Positions 10,481 to 21,577 of a stretch of 64,000 bases of DNA are shown here, piece by piece. The translations under genes and the position numbers were made by a program. How positions within the stretch are numbered: position 1 is the stretch's first letter; each line of letters opens with the position of its first letter. Where the stretch lies: contig NC_083388.1 of NCBI RefSeq assembly GCF_031755915.1, positions 29,793,501-29,857,500 on the forward strand, written 5' to 3'. The notes beneath the pieces were generated by a model. It saw nothing but the letters and a program-made list of their open reading frames with translations, was not told the DNA's origin and made no database searches. Source of the DNA: Ziziphus jujuba. Taxonomy: Eukaryota; Streptophyta; Magnoliopsida; Rosales; Rhamnaceae.

Positions 10481-11471
10481 AAGTCTTAGAACAATTTGGC
10501 AAAACTAACAAAGGTGCATTACACAATTTTTCTTTCAACAAATTAAAAGATTTTTCTTGTACTTCCCCCCATTTGAACCCAACATTCTTCTTGACAACTT
10601 CATTCAATGGTGCTGCTATGGTACTAAAATCCTTGACAAATCTTCTATAAAAGCTTGTCAAGCCATGAAAGCTCCTCACTTGGGTGATAGAAGTAGGAAC
10701 CGGCCACTCTTGAATTTCTTTCACCTTAGCTTGGTCAACTTTGATTCCTACAGCACTTACTACAAAACCTGAAAACACAAGCTCTTCTTTGCAAAATTCA
10801 CATTTTTTAATGTTAGCAAACAATCTTTCCTTTCTAAGAACTTGCAAAACTTGCCTAAGTTGATCCACATGCTCATCCAAGTTTCAGCTATATATTAGAA
10901 TGTCATCAAAATAAACAACCACAAATTTACCAATTAATGGACGCATTACATGGTTCATAAGCCTCATAAAAGTACTAGGTGCATTGGATAATCCAAAAGG
11001 CATAACCAACCATTCATATAGCCCATATTTAGTTTTTAATGCAATTTTCCATTCATCACCTTCTTTCATCCTAATTTGGTGATAACCACTCCTAAGATCA
11101 ATTTTTGTAAACATGCAAGCACCATGCAACTCATCAAGCATATCATCTAATTTAGGAACGGGATGCCTATATTTGATGGTAATGTTATTTATATCCCTAC
11201 AATCAACACACATTCTCTAAGAACCATCCTTTTTAAGTACCAACAAAACAGGAACAGCACATGGACTTAAACTCTCACGAATGTATCCTTTATCAAGCAA
11301 ATCACTTACCTGTTTTTGCAGCTCCTTTGTTTCTTCGGGGTTGCTCCTATAAGCTGGTCTATTCGGTATGGCAGCTCCTAGAACAAAGTCAATTTGATGT
11401 TCTATCCCTCGAATAGGTGGTAGTCCACTTGGAATTTGGCAATTCAAGTTCTTCAAAGTTAGTTTGATCAT
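10481..11471 (-). pseudogene. pol: Gypsy reverse transcriptase
   Basis: Read on the minus strand, it begins with LPPIRGIEHQIDFVLGAAIP, the standard Ty3/Gypsy RT entry. [38 protein letters not shown] (catalytic Asp), [12 protein letters not shown] and [11 protein letters not shown] (FDD catalytic pair) follow. The thumb [21 protein letters not shown] and connection [17 protein letters not shown] come next. In-frame stops sit at about 11214-11216 (GS*RMCVD, normally Trp) and 10881-10883 (YS*NLDEHV, normally Arg). The first is shared with the copy at 35032-35034. Confidence 0.93.
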
Positions 11472-11564
11472 TAAAATAATTTTCTTTATAAATCATGAAC
11501 AGAAAAGGTTTCTTGCACTCAATAACCTTATTAATATCCCCTAAACTCAAATAAAAATTGCTAC

Positions 11565-12375
11565 TTAACCTTTCTTTTCTTTATTTTTCTCTTTTTCCCT
11601 TGGATTGGCGCAAACCTTCGGATTTTCCTTCCTTCTCCAAGCTCTCGGGTTTGCCACTTTCTTTCCCCTCTCTTTCGGCTTTTCCTTGATCTTTCCACCC
11701 AATATGAACCCTAGAAACCTTACCTTGATCATTCTTACCTTCTTAAAAGGTTGGTGAAGCTGTTGGTGCCATAATTGCTTTTTCCTTGAGCTTTTCGGCT
11801 TCTCTCTTTTGTTGCATTCGTAATTGGTCATTGTAAACCTCTTTAGGAGATAATGGTTCCAGCTTGACCTTCTTCCCTTTAAACCTGAAAACAATACTAT
11901 CACATAGGAGTATATGTCCAGCAATCATGGGAACAATATCACATAAGACTATACCTTCATATCTACCTATATTAAAATTTACTTTGGCTTGTTTATTCAC
12001 TTTTATTTCACCACTATCATTAAACCATTGTAATCTATAAGGTTCTGGATGTTTAATAGTTATTAAGCCTAATTTATCAACTACAATGTTACTAATTACA
12101 TTAGTACAACTCCCATTATCTATAATCATGCTACAAATTTTACCTTGAATTTCACATCGGGTGTGGAAGATGTTCTCTCTTTGAATTTCATCCTCATCTT
12201 TGTATGCAGCAAGTACTCTCTTAGAAAGCAAGTTTAATTCAGCATTGGATGCTTGCAAGGTTTCAGGTTCATCCTCCAAGTCCTCCTCCTCTTGCTTGGC
12301 TTCATCCTCACTTTCTTCACTTTCCGATTCTAGCTCGTCATTGCCCTTTAACACCATGATTCTTCTATTCGGCAT
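11565..12375 (-). pseudogene. pol: Gypsy aspartic protease and linker
   Basis: The protease reads IFHTRCEIQGKICSMIIDNGSCTNVISNIVVDKLGL. The catalytic D-S-G triplet is D-N-G here, which should impair it. GHILL and a charged, Lys/Glu-rich linker follow. An acidic run (ESESEESEDEAKQEEEDLED) precedes the protease, as in other copies. A deletion after GHILL removes the usual GRPW...ENS stretch, fusing GHILLCDS to IVFRFKGKK. The frame shifts near 11750-11920 in the linker before RT. Confidence 0.86.
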
Positions 12376-13536
12376 TGGCTATCAATGTGTCCTCCTCCCT
12401 GGCACTTAAAACACACAACATCATGAGTTCTAGAAGGTTTAGGATCTAATTTTGCCTCATTCTTTGGTGCTTGGACAGATTTGATTCTAGTTCCCTTCCT
12501 TGGCCAGTTTGAACTTTCTTCTTTAACTTTCGGCTTTGGCTTGCTTTCATAGATGGGATTGTTCCTCCAGCCACTTGAATTGGACCTTCCATTGTTGGAA
12601 ACACCTCTAAACCATGATCTTACACCCCTCCTCTTGAACTGATGCTTAATTTAATAGCCACATGCAACATCTCCTCCAATTCCACATATTGTTGCAATTC
12701 TAGTTGATTGGCTATTTCACGATTCAAACCACCAAGAAACCTTGCCATGGTTGCTTCCCTATCTTCATTCAAGTTCAATCTCATCATAAGCATCTCCATC
12801 TCCTTGTAATAATCCTCCACGGATCCATGTCCTTGAGATAAACATTGAAGCCTTTGATGCAGCAACTTATGATAGTGTGATGGTACGAATCGCTTCCGCA
12901 TGGCCCTTTCATTTGTCGCCATGTAGTAATCAAGTCATCACCAACTCTCCTTCGGGTGTTTTGCTCATTGGTCCACCAGTGGAGTGCATAATGGCCAATC
13001 TCCATTGCTGCCAATTTCACCTTCTTAGCCTCCGAATAATTATGGCAGTCAAATATCATCTCCATCTTTTCTTCCCACTCCAAATATGCTTCGGGGTCAT
13101 TTTTTCCCATGAATGGTGGTATGTTGATCTTGATATTGCTAAAATTTTCATCTGTTTCTTCCCTCCTATATCTTCCATGGCTAGCTCTATCTTGGACAGC
13201 AAAAGTTTCGTCCATACCTTCCTCAAAGTCTCCACCGAATGGCTCCTCATCAAATTCCTCTCTAGGTCTCTCACGACCTCCTCATCCTCTGCCTCGTCCT
13301 CCATGGAATTCTTGCCTATTTCTTGTATTCGGCATTCCTTGTGAGGCTTCTAGTCTTCCCACTCTTTGATTCACATGCTCAACTAGAGCACTAACCTGCT
13401 ATATTGACTCCAAAACAGCTATCGTGTCCACTTGGTCTGCACTCCCGGTAGCTCGGGCATCGCCATGGAATGCTACGGATTCCTCCTCATTGGTCCTCAA
13501 AGGTGGATCTCCTCTCCTCATTCTTGATTTTGTCAT
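12376..13536 (-). pseudogene. gag: Gypsy gag with intact CCHC knuckle
   Basis: The start ATG is at 13536 (minus), giving MTKSRMRRGDPPL, matching the start of every other gag copy here. The capsid domain (Retrotrans_gag type) is seen as INIPPFMGKNDPEAYLEWEEKMEMIFDCHNYSEAKKVKLAAMEIGHYALHWW, interrupted by frameshifts and stops between 12620 and 13304. The nucleocapsid knuckle CFKCQGGGHIDSQC lies at about 12385-12425 and keeps CX2CX4HX4C. An Arg/Gly/Glu-rich segment (RGRG and RERPREEFDEE) precedes the capsid. Confidence 0.88.
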
Positions 13537-14686
13537 GTTAGTATAATAATGCAATAAAAATAAAATAGGACCCTACCAATTTCACTCCCTTGCGTGTTTC
13601 ACTCAAATAAGGACTCGACACTCGTGTTTGCGCACTTGTTTTGGCTTTTACCCTCTTTTAAGCTCACACACTCTTGCCTTCTTCCACTCAATGAGTTATC
13701 TCAAAGTTCTAATTAAAACACCCACAAAATAGCAATAAGATCACTAGTATGTTTTAATTAAATTTATCAACAAACAGTAAGCAAAAGGTAGGCAATACCG
13801 AAAGAATCCAACAAATCCTAATTTTTTTCGGCTTTCTAGACAAGAAAACACAAAATAATGGGAAAACGTTGGAATTTGTGAAAAATGCACCAGATGGTAG
13901 TAGATTATAAGTTCAAGAATAAAATTCCAGAAAAAGAAATTCAAATACGAACAAGAATCAAATTGAACAAAAATATAGAATAGTTGTTGGTTGTTGTTCT
14001 TTGTAATTCAAGTTTTGTATCAAATCCTTTAACTGATTTTAATCCAAATAATTTAAGCAGCCAAAATCCAAATATCCAGCAGCAAAAAAAATTTCCCAGC
14101 AACTCAAATAAATAATAAAAAAAAACCAGCAGCTCCAATAAATTTCCAGCAAGCAAATCAAACTCCAACAAACCGAAATATATTTTTTTTTTCGGCATTC
14201 TCTCTTTTTTTTTTTTTTTTCACTCACAGAACATAAACAACTGCAGTAGCAAGAATAATTACCAAAGTTGCAATTCCAACTCCAGAAATTCACCAAACCC
14301 GTGATCTCCAAATAAACACAAATGTGCAGTTTTTTTTTTTATTTTTTTTTTATATATGTTGATGCAAACCCTTCTTTTTTTTTTTTTTTTTGAATATATG
14401 AATGTAAATATTTAAGACTAAAACAGCAAAAGAAAAATCAACAAAAACCAAAATTAACAAGAACAATGATGGAAAACAACCAACAAACTAGGAAACCAAA
14501 AATACGGTAAAACTAGGAAATCTTAATTCAACTAGGAATGAAATTTTTTCTTTTCTTTTTTTTCTTTTTTTTTTAAGATGCAGAACGTGTATGGGATGGA
14601 TGCAACCTTAACCTAATGCTAAAATTGCAGAATAACACAAAAACAAATAAAGCAAATAAAGATAGATCAAACTCGAACAAAATTTA
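13537..14686 (-). other. Gypsy 5' leader between primer site and gag
   Basis: About 1.15 kb of non-coding leader with long A/T homopolymers (for example near 14205-14220 and 14330-14392). The same leader occurs at 19276-20403, 27402-28549, 31434-32609 and, in minus orientation, 52619-53917. Short frames rich in Phe/Leu/Lys inside it are composition artefacts. Confidence 0.8.
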
Positions 14687-14698
14687 GCTCTGATACCA
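14687..14698 (-). other. Gypsy primer binding site
   Basis: GCTCTGATACCA on the plus strand is the complement of TGGTATCAGAGC, two bases inside the 5' LTR boundary. It is the initiator-Met-tRNA type. Confidence 0.9.
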
Positions 14699-14700
14699 AA

Positions 14701-15771
14701 TGATACGAACCAAGGACGACCTGCTCCTAAACCCATATTATATTAGCCCGGATCTTAATTAAGTTCAAGTTCTACTGGAATTGACTTTAACCCCTAACCA
14801 ACCTATGGTTAGAAACCTTGGTATAATGTAGACGCCACAATGGGGAATGGAAAACCTATTAATAAGTCAAGCTAAAACAATCAATTCTCTAATGGTGTTT
14901 TAGGTGTTCTCAAATAACAAAGAGATAATTAATCTCACTACTATTTTCAATCAAATCAAAGTTATTTCTTATTGAAAAATAAGCTTTTAAATAGGCTTTG
15001 AAATAAACAAAACAAACCCTAAAAACCCTAGATAAAACCGGCCACACACATAAGGAACCCTAGTTGGCCGCAACTACACTTCCTTTCCTAATCTAAGTTT
15101 GATTAATTAATTCCTTTATATTAAATTAGGAATTAATTAATTTACAATAAAATAAAAACCTTCCTAAAGTTATTTGTCCAGAAAATAAATAAATAAAAAC
15201 CCAAAAAGAAATAACGTCAATCGCAAATTAGATAACGAGTTGACTTTGACATCTAGGCTGAATTATGTCTTCAACCAAGCTAACTTATGTCTGCCTGATG
15301 TCCAAGCTAACTTATGGCCTATATGAGCTAACTGATGTCTGTCCGAGCTAACTTATGTTTGGTCGAGCTAACTGATGTCTGTCCGAACTAAGTTGTGTCT
15401 GGCCTAGCTAACGGATGTCTGTCCGAGCTAAGTTGTGTCTGGCCGAGCTAAGTTGTGTGTGGCCGAGCTAAGTTACATCCGAAGTCCGAGATCAGATGTC
15501 CAAGGCAAGACTCGTCCGAGATCAGATGTCCGAGACATGGGTATCCGATATAAAATATCCGATGTATGGATGTCTGATGTATCAGCCTCTACCACTTGAA
15601 TACTTAAAACAGGTCTTTTATCTTCAGATATGGACAAGCCCTTTTGAGAATGGATTACTTTCTAGATAAAGGCAGCAAGGTTGTCCTTAAATCTCTTAGC
15701 TTGAGCCCTAGTGTATCGGATCAATACCCCAGCGAATTGTCGGTGGTGCGAGCTCGAGCGGGTTTGCATCA
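14701..15771 (-). repeat. 5' LTR of the 7850-15771 Gypsy element
   Basis: On the plus strand it begins TGATACGAACC and ends TTTGCATCA, followed by the TAATT target duplicate. It contains the 20-bp minisatellite at about 15265-15480, longer than in its partner LTR. Confidence 0.9.
15265..15480 (-). repeat. 20-bp minisatellite inside Gypsy LTR
   Basis: About ten degenerate units of 'gagctaacttatgtctgtcc' type, including near-identical neighbours 'ggccgagctaagttgtgt' at 15440-15470. Confidence 0.8.
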
Positions 15772-15776
15772 TAATT

Positions 15777-16584
15777 CTTTGATTCCAGTTAGTAAGAGGG
15801 ATCTTGAACTAAGAAATAGATTCAAGACGATAAAAAATGGTATCCTGAGCAATTTCAATAATCGAGTTCATTGATATTCCTGGTATAGTAGATGCCATCA
15901 TACATACAATCATATTTAATGCGATGGAATTGTTTGATCTTAAAGGAGATCCTCTATAATTTTGCACATGAGGGGTTATTTCTTGGTTTTGTCCAGTCAT
16001 TAATAACTCGATTATTTTTAGATAATAGTAGATATAAACAATGCTCATAAGGAGTCCTATTGAAACCAAGAAAGATACGCCTGCCTGCCATCCACACTAG
16101 AATAAATGAAGTTTTCCGAAAAAACCTGCTAGTAGAGGAAGACCTCCTTAGGATACAAGACATAGGGCTAAAGAGAGAGCCAAAAAAAGATCTTTCGTGT
16201 ATAATCCTACATAATCTTGAATGTTATCAGTTCTGGTACATAGACCAAATGATACAATGCAAGCAAAAGTTCCTAGATTCATGGAGATATAGAGCAACAT
16301 ATAAGTTATCATGCTTGCATATCCACCATTTGAGTCTCCAACAACTATTCCAATAATTACATATCCAATTTGACCAATGGAAGAATATGTAAGCATATGT
16401 TTCATGCTTGTTTCAGTAATAGCAATGACATTCCCTAATATCATGCTAAGAATAGCTAGGATTTCTAGAAGAAGATGCCATTCGTTTGATGAGAAATAAA
16501 AAGGAATATCAAAAATTCGAGTGGCCGAAGCTGAAGCAGCTACTTTCGAAGTAACAAAAAGAAAAGCAACAAATAGAATGAAGG
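15777..16584 (-). pseudogene. ndhB: ndhB exon 2 (plastid NADH dehydrogenase-like subunit 2), nuclear copy 1
   Basis: Minus-strand translation gives [20 protein letters not shown]...[20 protein letters not shown] (about 16444-16330) and later [47 protein letters not shown], down to the C-terminal [17 protein letters not shown]. NdhB is a membrane proton-pumping subunit of the plastid NDH complex. A frameshift near 16150 separates the blocks, and the usual '[11 protein letters not shown]' turn is broken. It continues into the ndhB intron across a solo LTR at 16590-17520, and its 3' flank continues across the Gypsy element at 7850-15771. Confidence 0.92.
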
Positions 16585-16589
16585 AGTCA

Positions 16590-17520
16590 TGAAAGGATTA
16601 GGGCAAGGTTAATCTAAAGAGAACAAGGTTTTGAAAGGTTTGGAAATTGATTTGGAGTTTAGATGTTCTCGGCTTGCTTTGGTTAAGTTGCTGGAAAATT
16701 TCCAGTTTTGGTCGGTTTATGTTTTTCTTGGTTTCAAAGTGGAAACTAAGGTTTTTCTCCAAAATTCAATACAATACATTCATTTAGATTGCATTCAAGA
16801 AACTGAACAAGGCTTTTAGTGATGTGAATTTGGACGTGCATGAGAATAGAGAGCCTCCCGTTACTTTTCTTGACTCGCTACTTTTCTGAACAAGGCTTTT
16901 AGTTAAAGAAAATGAATAATGAACACAAGCTTTCTATAATTTCTGTACTTGTACATGTATTTATCGATTCATATGAGTTAATATTCTAAATGCTTACTTG
17001 TAGTGGGAGGATCACATGCAAAATAGGTGTGAAAGCACACCGTTGCTGGTTCTAAACACCAATACAAAATAAGTCCGTCATGGAGAAGCAAAACACATGT
17101 GTAAAGTAACTTTGCCACATGCTTCATGGTTTGTTGACAAATGTTGCAGCCTCATTAGATGCTTCATGTTGAAGTAGTCCTCATGCATGATGACACATGT
17201 CCTTCCATGCATTGGATGAGAGAGAGGCCGAATGGTTTGGATCCATGTCACCAAGTAGCTTCCATGTCACCATCTTAGTCACTAAGCTGCTTCATTTCCC
17301 TAAACTTTCTAACACTTTAATTTGGCTGATACATATTAAATAACACATTTTCGTGTCTTTGTGCACCAACTTAACAAGCCTAGAGTACAACATAAAATGA
17401 TTTAATCAACTACCTAAACGAAATACAACAAACTAAGGAAGTTGCTTCTTGGCCAAAGCATTAGGCTTGGTCTCGGGTTTGGCTTGTTTATGGCTAACAA
17501 TTTGCCATGATTCTCTAACA
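16590..17520. mobile_element. Solo LTR (931 bp) inserted in NUPT ndhB
   Basis: The segment begins TGAAAGGATT and ends CTCTAACA, so it has TG...CA ends. It is flanked by identical 5-bp copies AGTCA (16585-16589 and 17521-17525). Removing it and one AGTCA rejoins the ndhB intron/exon 2 sequence, as seen in the uninterrupted copy near 57020-57080. It matches none of the other LTRs in the window and has no coding frame of interest. It looks like the remnant of a full LTR element after LTR-LTR recombination; the strand cannot be fixed from a solo LTR alone. Confidence 0.83.
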
Positions 17521-17525
17521 AGTCA

Positions 17526-18118
17526 GAGTTGAAAAGAAGATTCCTCACTTCTTTCTCTCATTCAAAACCATGCATGAGACTTTCATCTCACATGGCTCCT
17601 AAATGGTGAAAGAAATAAGAACTCATATCCTTTCTTTTTTAATTACCTTCCTCGCGTATGTATAAGATCGAACCCATTTGATTTCTAAAAAGAATTACTA
17701 ATACTTATCTTTTTGTGGAATACTTCATCAATTGTTGTGAATGATTGATTTTCCTCAATCTTTTCAACCTTGGTTCTGTAGGAGCAAGTAAGAAAGATTG
17801 AGAAATAAAACCATCTGATTTGATTCGTTCTCAAAGCCATGAGATGATCATCTTAAGGTGATCCTTTTGTCAACAGATGCTCTTATTAGGCCCGTAGTCT
17901 TTTAAGGAAGACAACCAACTATGTAGCATCTACATCGAGAATGCAAATATTGTATATATCATTAGTTCGATCCTTTGTAGGAACTACCCGTAATAATGAA
18001 CTTGCAAAATGAATCTCTTTATCACAAAGAGATTCGTTGTTCCTGACCCTGCTTCACCTTAATTGTTATTTGAACAAGTTATGTCTTGCTTCGAGTGGGG
18101 ACAGCATTTATGTTCTGC
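17526..18118 (-). pseudogene. ndhB: ndhB group II intron and end of exon 1, nuclear copy 1
   Basis: The sequence parallels 56430-57015 of copy 2 in reverse orientation, including 'cttcaccttaattgttattt' and the 'tcatctcatggct' region. It is non-coding plastid intron sequence with many small indels. It ends at a Gypsy insertion (target duplicate ATGTC at 18119-18123); the rest of exon 1 continues at 24432. Confidence 0.85.
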
Positions 18119-18123
18119 ATGTC

Positions 18124-19261
18124 TGATGTGATTCCGCCCGAGCTCGCGCCACCGATAACCCGCTGTGGTGCTGACTTGACACGGATGAAGACTAGGCCAA
18201 TTACAAGAGCTCAAATTAAGAGATTTAAGGACAACCTGGGAGTATCTATACAGGGGGTAATCAATCTCAACAGAGCTTGTCCATACTTGAAGATACAAAG
18301 TTTATTCTAAGCATCCAAGTGGTGGAAGCCGATACGGACCCGGGTGACGATTTTGGTACATTTTTGGAGTCTGGGAAGCATGAAATGGTTCCAATGCTTT
18401 ATGGGTTCAATACATATGCCTAAGAGGTCATGGAATCAAGTTAAAGCAGCCTCAAATGCAATCAAAAAGGGCTTGTACGGACAGCATCAACAATTTGGCC
18501 GAATTTGCTGTATTGCTTGCTGGCTTTACTGCATTTTACTGTATTAGCCTTTTCTTATTTTTCCAAGCATGGGCAACGTGTGGGACTTCATATTCAGCTT
18601 ATTTGGCATCCTAAAAAGCATCTAAAAGCTGATTTGAAGCTCAAAGAGCTCAAAGATTGATCAAAGTCAACTTGATAAAAAAGGCTAGCATTTTTAGTTT
18701 CCTAATTTGTTTTTACTTTTTGTTTCAGGTAACTACCATTACTTTTTGGCTTTTATTTATTTATTTTCTGGACAAATAACTTTATGAAGGTTTTTATTTT
18801 ATTCTTTCCATTGTAAATTAATTAATTCCTAATTTAATATAAAGGAATTAATTAATCAAACTTAGATTAGGAAAGGAAGTATAGTTTCGGTCAATTAGGT
18901 TTCATTATGTGTTGTGGCCGGTTTTCTTTATGTTCTAGGGTTTTATTTCATGGCTTTGTAGCCTATTTAAAGGCTTATTTTTCAATATGAATAAAAAACT
19001 TTGATTTGATTGAAAAAATACTTGTGAGATTAATTATCTCTTTGTTCTTTGAGAACACCTAGAACACCATTAGAGAATTGGTTGTTTTAGCTTGACTTAT
19101 CAATAGGTTTTCCATCACCTATTGTGGCGTCTACATTATACCAAGGTTTCTAACCACAGGTTGGTTAGGGGTTGAGGTCCATTCCATTAGAACTTGAACT
19201 TAATTAAGATCCAGGCTAATATAATACGGGTTTAGGAGCAGGTCGTCCTAGGTTCGCATCA
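18124..19261 (+). repeat. 5' LTR of the 18124-24426 element
   Basis: It starts TGATGTGATTCCGCC and ends GGTTCGCATCA just before the primer site. Instead of the minisatellite of the other LTR type it carries a unique block 18360-18660 ('aatggttccaatgctttatg' onward). Confidence 0.92.
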
Positions 19262-19263
19262 TT

Positions 19264-19275
19264 TGGTATCAGAGC
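19264..19275 (+). other. Primer binding site of the 18124-24426 element
   Basis: TGGTATCAGAGC lies two bases inside the LTR end. It is the initiator-Met-tRNA type. Confidence 0.9.
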
Positions 19276-20403
19276 TAAATTTTGTTCAGGTTTGATCTAT
19301 CTTTATTTGCTTTATTTGTTTTTGTGTTATTCTGCAATTTTAGCATTAGGTTAAGGTTGCATCCATCCCCTACACGTTCTGCATCTTAAAAAAAAAATCA
19401 TTCCTAGTTGAATTAGGATTTTCTAGTTTTATCATATTTTTGTTTCTTAGTTTGTTGGTTGTTATTCATCATTGTTCTTGTTAATTTTGGATTTTTTTGA
19501 TTTTTCTTTGCTGTTTTAGCCTTAAATATTTGCATTCATATATTCAAAAAAATAAAATAAAAAAAAAGAATTTGCGGCAACATTTAAAAAAAAAAACTGC
19601 ACATTTGGGATTATTTGGAGGTCACGGGTTTGGTGTTTGTTTTGGAGTTGGAATTGCAATTTTGGTAATTATTCTTGCTACTGCAGTTGTTTATGTTCTG
19701 TGAGAAAAAAAAAAAAAAAAGAAGTGGTAAAGACAAATAAAAAAAAAAAAGAAAAATATTTCGGTTTGTTGGAGTTTGATTTGTTTGCTGGAAATTTGTT
19801 GGAGCTGCTGGTTTTTTTGATTATTTATTCAATATTTGAGTTTCTGGGGAATTAACTTTGCTGCTGGATATTTGGATTTTGGGTGCTTAAATTATTTGGA
19901 TTAAAATTAGTTAAAGGATTTGATACAAAACTTGAATTACAAAGAACAACAACCAACAACTTTTCTATATTTTTGTTCTCTTTGATTCTTGTTCGTATTT
20001 GAATTTCTTTTTCTGGAATTTTATTCTTGAACTCATAATCTACTACCATCTGGTGCAGTTTTCAAAAATTCCAACGTTTGCCCATTATTTTGTGTTTTCT
20101 TGTCTAGAAAGCCGAAAAATTAAGATTTGTTGGATTCTTTCGGTATTGCCTACTTTTTGCTTTTGTTTTGTTGATAAGTTTAAATAAAACATACTAGTGA
20201 TCTAATTGCTGTTTCATGAGTGTTTTAATTAGAACTTTGAGATAATTCATTGAGTGGAAAAAGGCAAGAGTGTTGAGCTTAAAAGAGGGTAAAAAGCCGA
20301 AACAAGTGTGCAAACACGAGTGTCGAGTTCTCATTAGAGTGAAACACGTAAAGGAGTGAAATTGTAAGGTCCTATTTTATTTCTATTGCATTATTATACT
20401 AAC
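19276..20403 (+). other. Gypsy 5' leader
   Basis: Non-coding A/T-rich leader homologous to the leaders of the other Gypsy copies, with poly-A tracts near 19585-19605 and 19705-19760. No real gene is seen. Confidence 0.8.
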
Positions 20404-21525
20404 ATGACAGAATCAAGAATGAGGAGAGGGGAGCCACCCTTGAGGATCAATGAGGAGGAGTCCGTAGCATTCCATGGCGATGCTCGAGCTACCGGGAGTG
20501 GAGACCAAGTGGACATGAGAGCTGTTTTGGAGTCAATACAGCAGGTTAGTGCTCAAGTTGAGCATGTGAATCAAAGAGTGGGAAGACTAGAAGCCTCACA
20601 AAGAAGGCCGAATACAAGAAATAGGCAAGAATTCCATGGAGAACGAGGCCGAGGACGAGGAGGTCGCGAGAGGCCGAGAGAGGAATTTGATGAGGAGCCA
20701 TTCGATGGCGACTTTGAGGAAGGTATGGACGAAACCTTTGCTGTCCAAGATAGAGCTGGCCATGGGAGATATAGGAGGGAAGATACAGATGATGATTTGG
20801 GAAATATCAAGGTTAGCATCCCACCTTTTATGGGTAAAAGTGATCCCGACGCTTATTTGGAGTGGGAAGAAAAAATGGAGATGATCTTTGACTGCCACAA
20901 CTATTCGGAAGGTAAGAAGGTGAAGTTGGCAGCAATGGCATTTGGCCATTATGCACTCCAATGGTGGACAAATGAGCAAAGCACCCAAAGGAGAGTTGGT
21001 GATGACTTAATTACAACATGGCGACAAATGAAAGGAGCCATGAGGAAGCGGTTTGTGCCATCCCATTACCATAGGTTGCTGCATCAAAGGCTTCAATCTT
21101 TGTCTCAAGGAAGTAGGTCCGTGGAGGATTATTACAAAGAGATGGAGATGTTAATGATGAGGCTGAATATGAATGAGGATAGGGAGGCAACCATGGAAAG
21201 ATTTCTTGGAGGGTTAAACTGAGACATTGCCAACCAACTTGAATTAGAACAATACTTAGAATTGGAGGAGATGTTGCATGTAGCCATTAAGCTTGAGAAC
21301 CAATTCAAGAGGAGGGGTGTTAGTACACGGTTTGGAGGAGTTTCTAGCAGTGGAAGGACAAGTTCAAGTGGCTGGAAAAGCAATTCCACTTATGAAAACA
21401 AGTTGAAGCCGAAATTAGGAGAAGAAACTACCAACCGGCCAAGAAAGGAGGTCAAGACCGAATCTGTCCAAGCACTTAGAGTTGAGATAAATCTGATCCT
21501 AAACCTTAAAAATCCAGAGAAATAA
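20404..21525 (+). pseudogene. gag: gag of the non-autonomous Gypsy element
   Basis: It starts MTESRMRRGEPPLRINEEES at 20404. An Arg/Gly/Glu-rich segment (residues about 90-110) precedes the capsid domain (VSIPPFMGKSDPDAYLEWEEKM...ALQWWTNEQ...RKRFVPSHYHRLLHQRLQSLSQG). A single in-frame TGA at 21220-21222 (GGLN*DIANQ, normally Arg CGA) interrupts a frame that otherwise stays open to 21525. The zinc knuckle CSKCQGRGHIASQC is encoded just after, at about 21528-21575, in another frame. This is the least damaged gag of the window, and one base change separates most of it from an open frame. Confidence 0.9.
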
Positions 21526-21577
21526 TTTGTTCTAAGTGCCAAGGAAGAGGACACATAGCCAGCCAATGCCCAAATAG

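Larger units (their letters stand above)
7850..15771 (-). mobile_element. Ty3/Gypsy element, full-length but decayed, in ndhB-flank NUPT
   Basis: LTRs lie at 7850-8861 and 14701-15771 (minus orientation), with primer site, gag, protease, RT, RNase H and integrase between them in Ty3/Gypsy order. Identical 5-bp target duplicates TAATT flank it (7845-7849 and 15772-15776), proving a true insertion into plastid-derived DNA. The LTRs differ in length (1012 versus 1071 bp), partly from repeat-number change. Many stops and a 14-bp RNase H deletion show that it is dead. Confidence 0.93.

Noticed and set aside
12877..13344. Plus-strand 155-codon frame opposite gag; similar frames at 20596-20988, 28733-29173 and 32802-33314
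   Set aside because: All are the complement of the same gag region in different copies. Conservation follows from gag, not from an antisense gene.
19497..19855. Short frames rich in Cys, Phe and Lys in the Gypsy leader (also 13744-14311 and 32016-32201)
   Set aside because: Homopolymer tracts and family-wide leader similarity explain them. Frames are not kept between copies.
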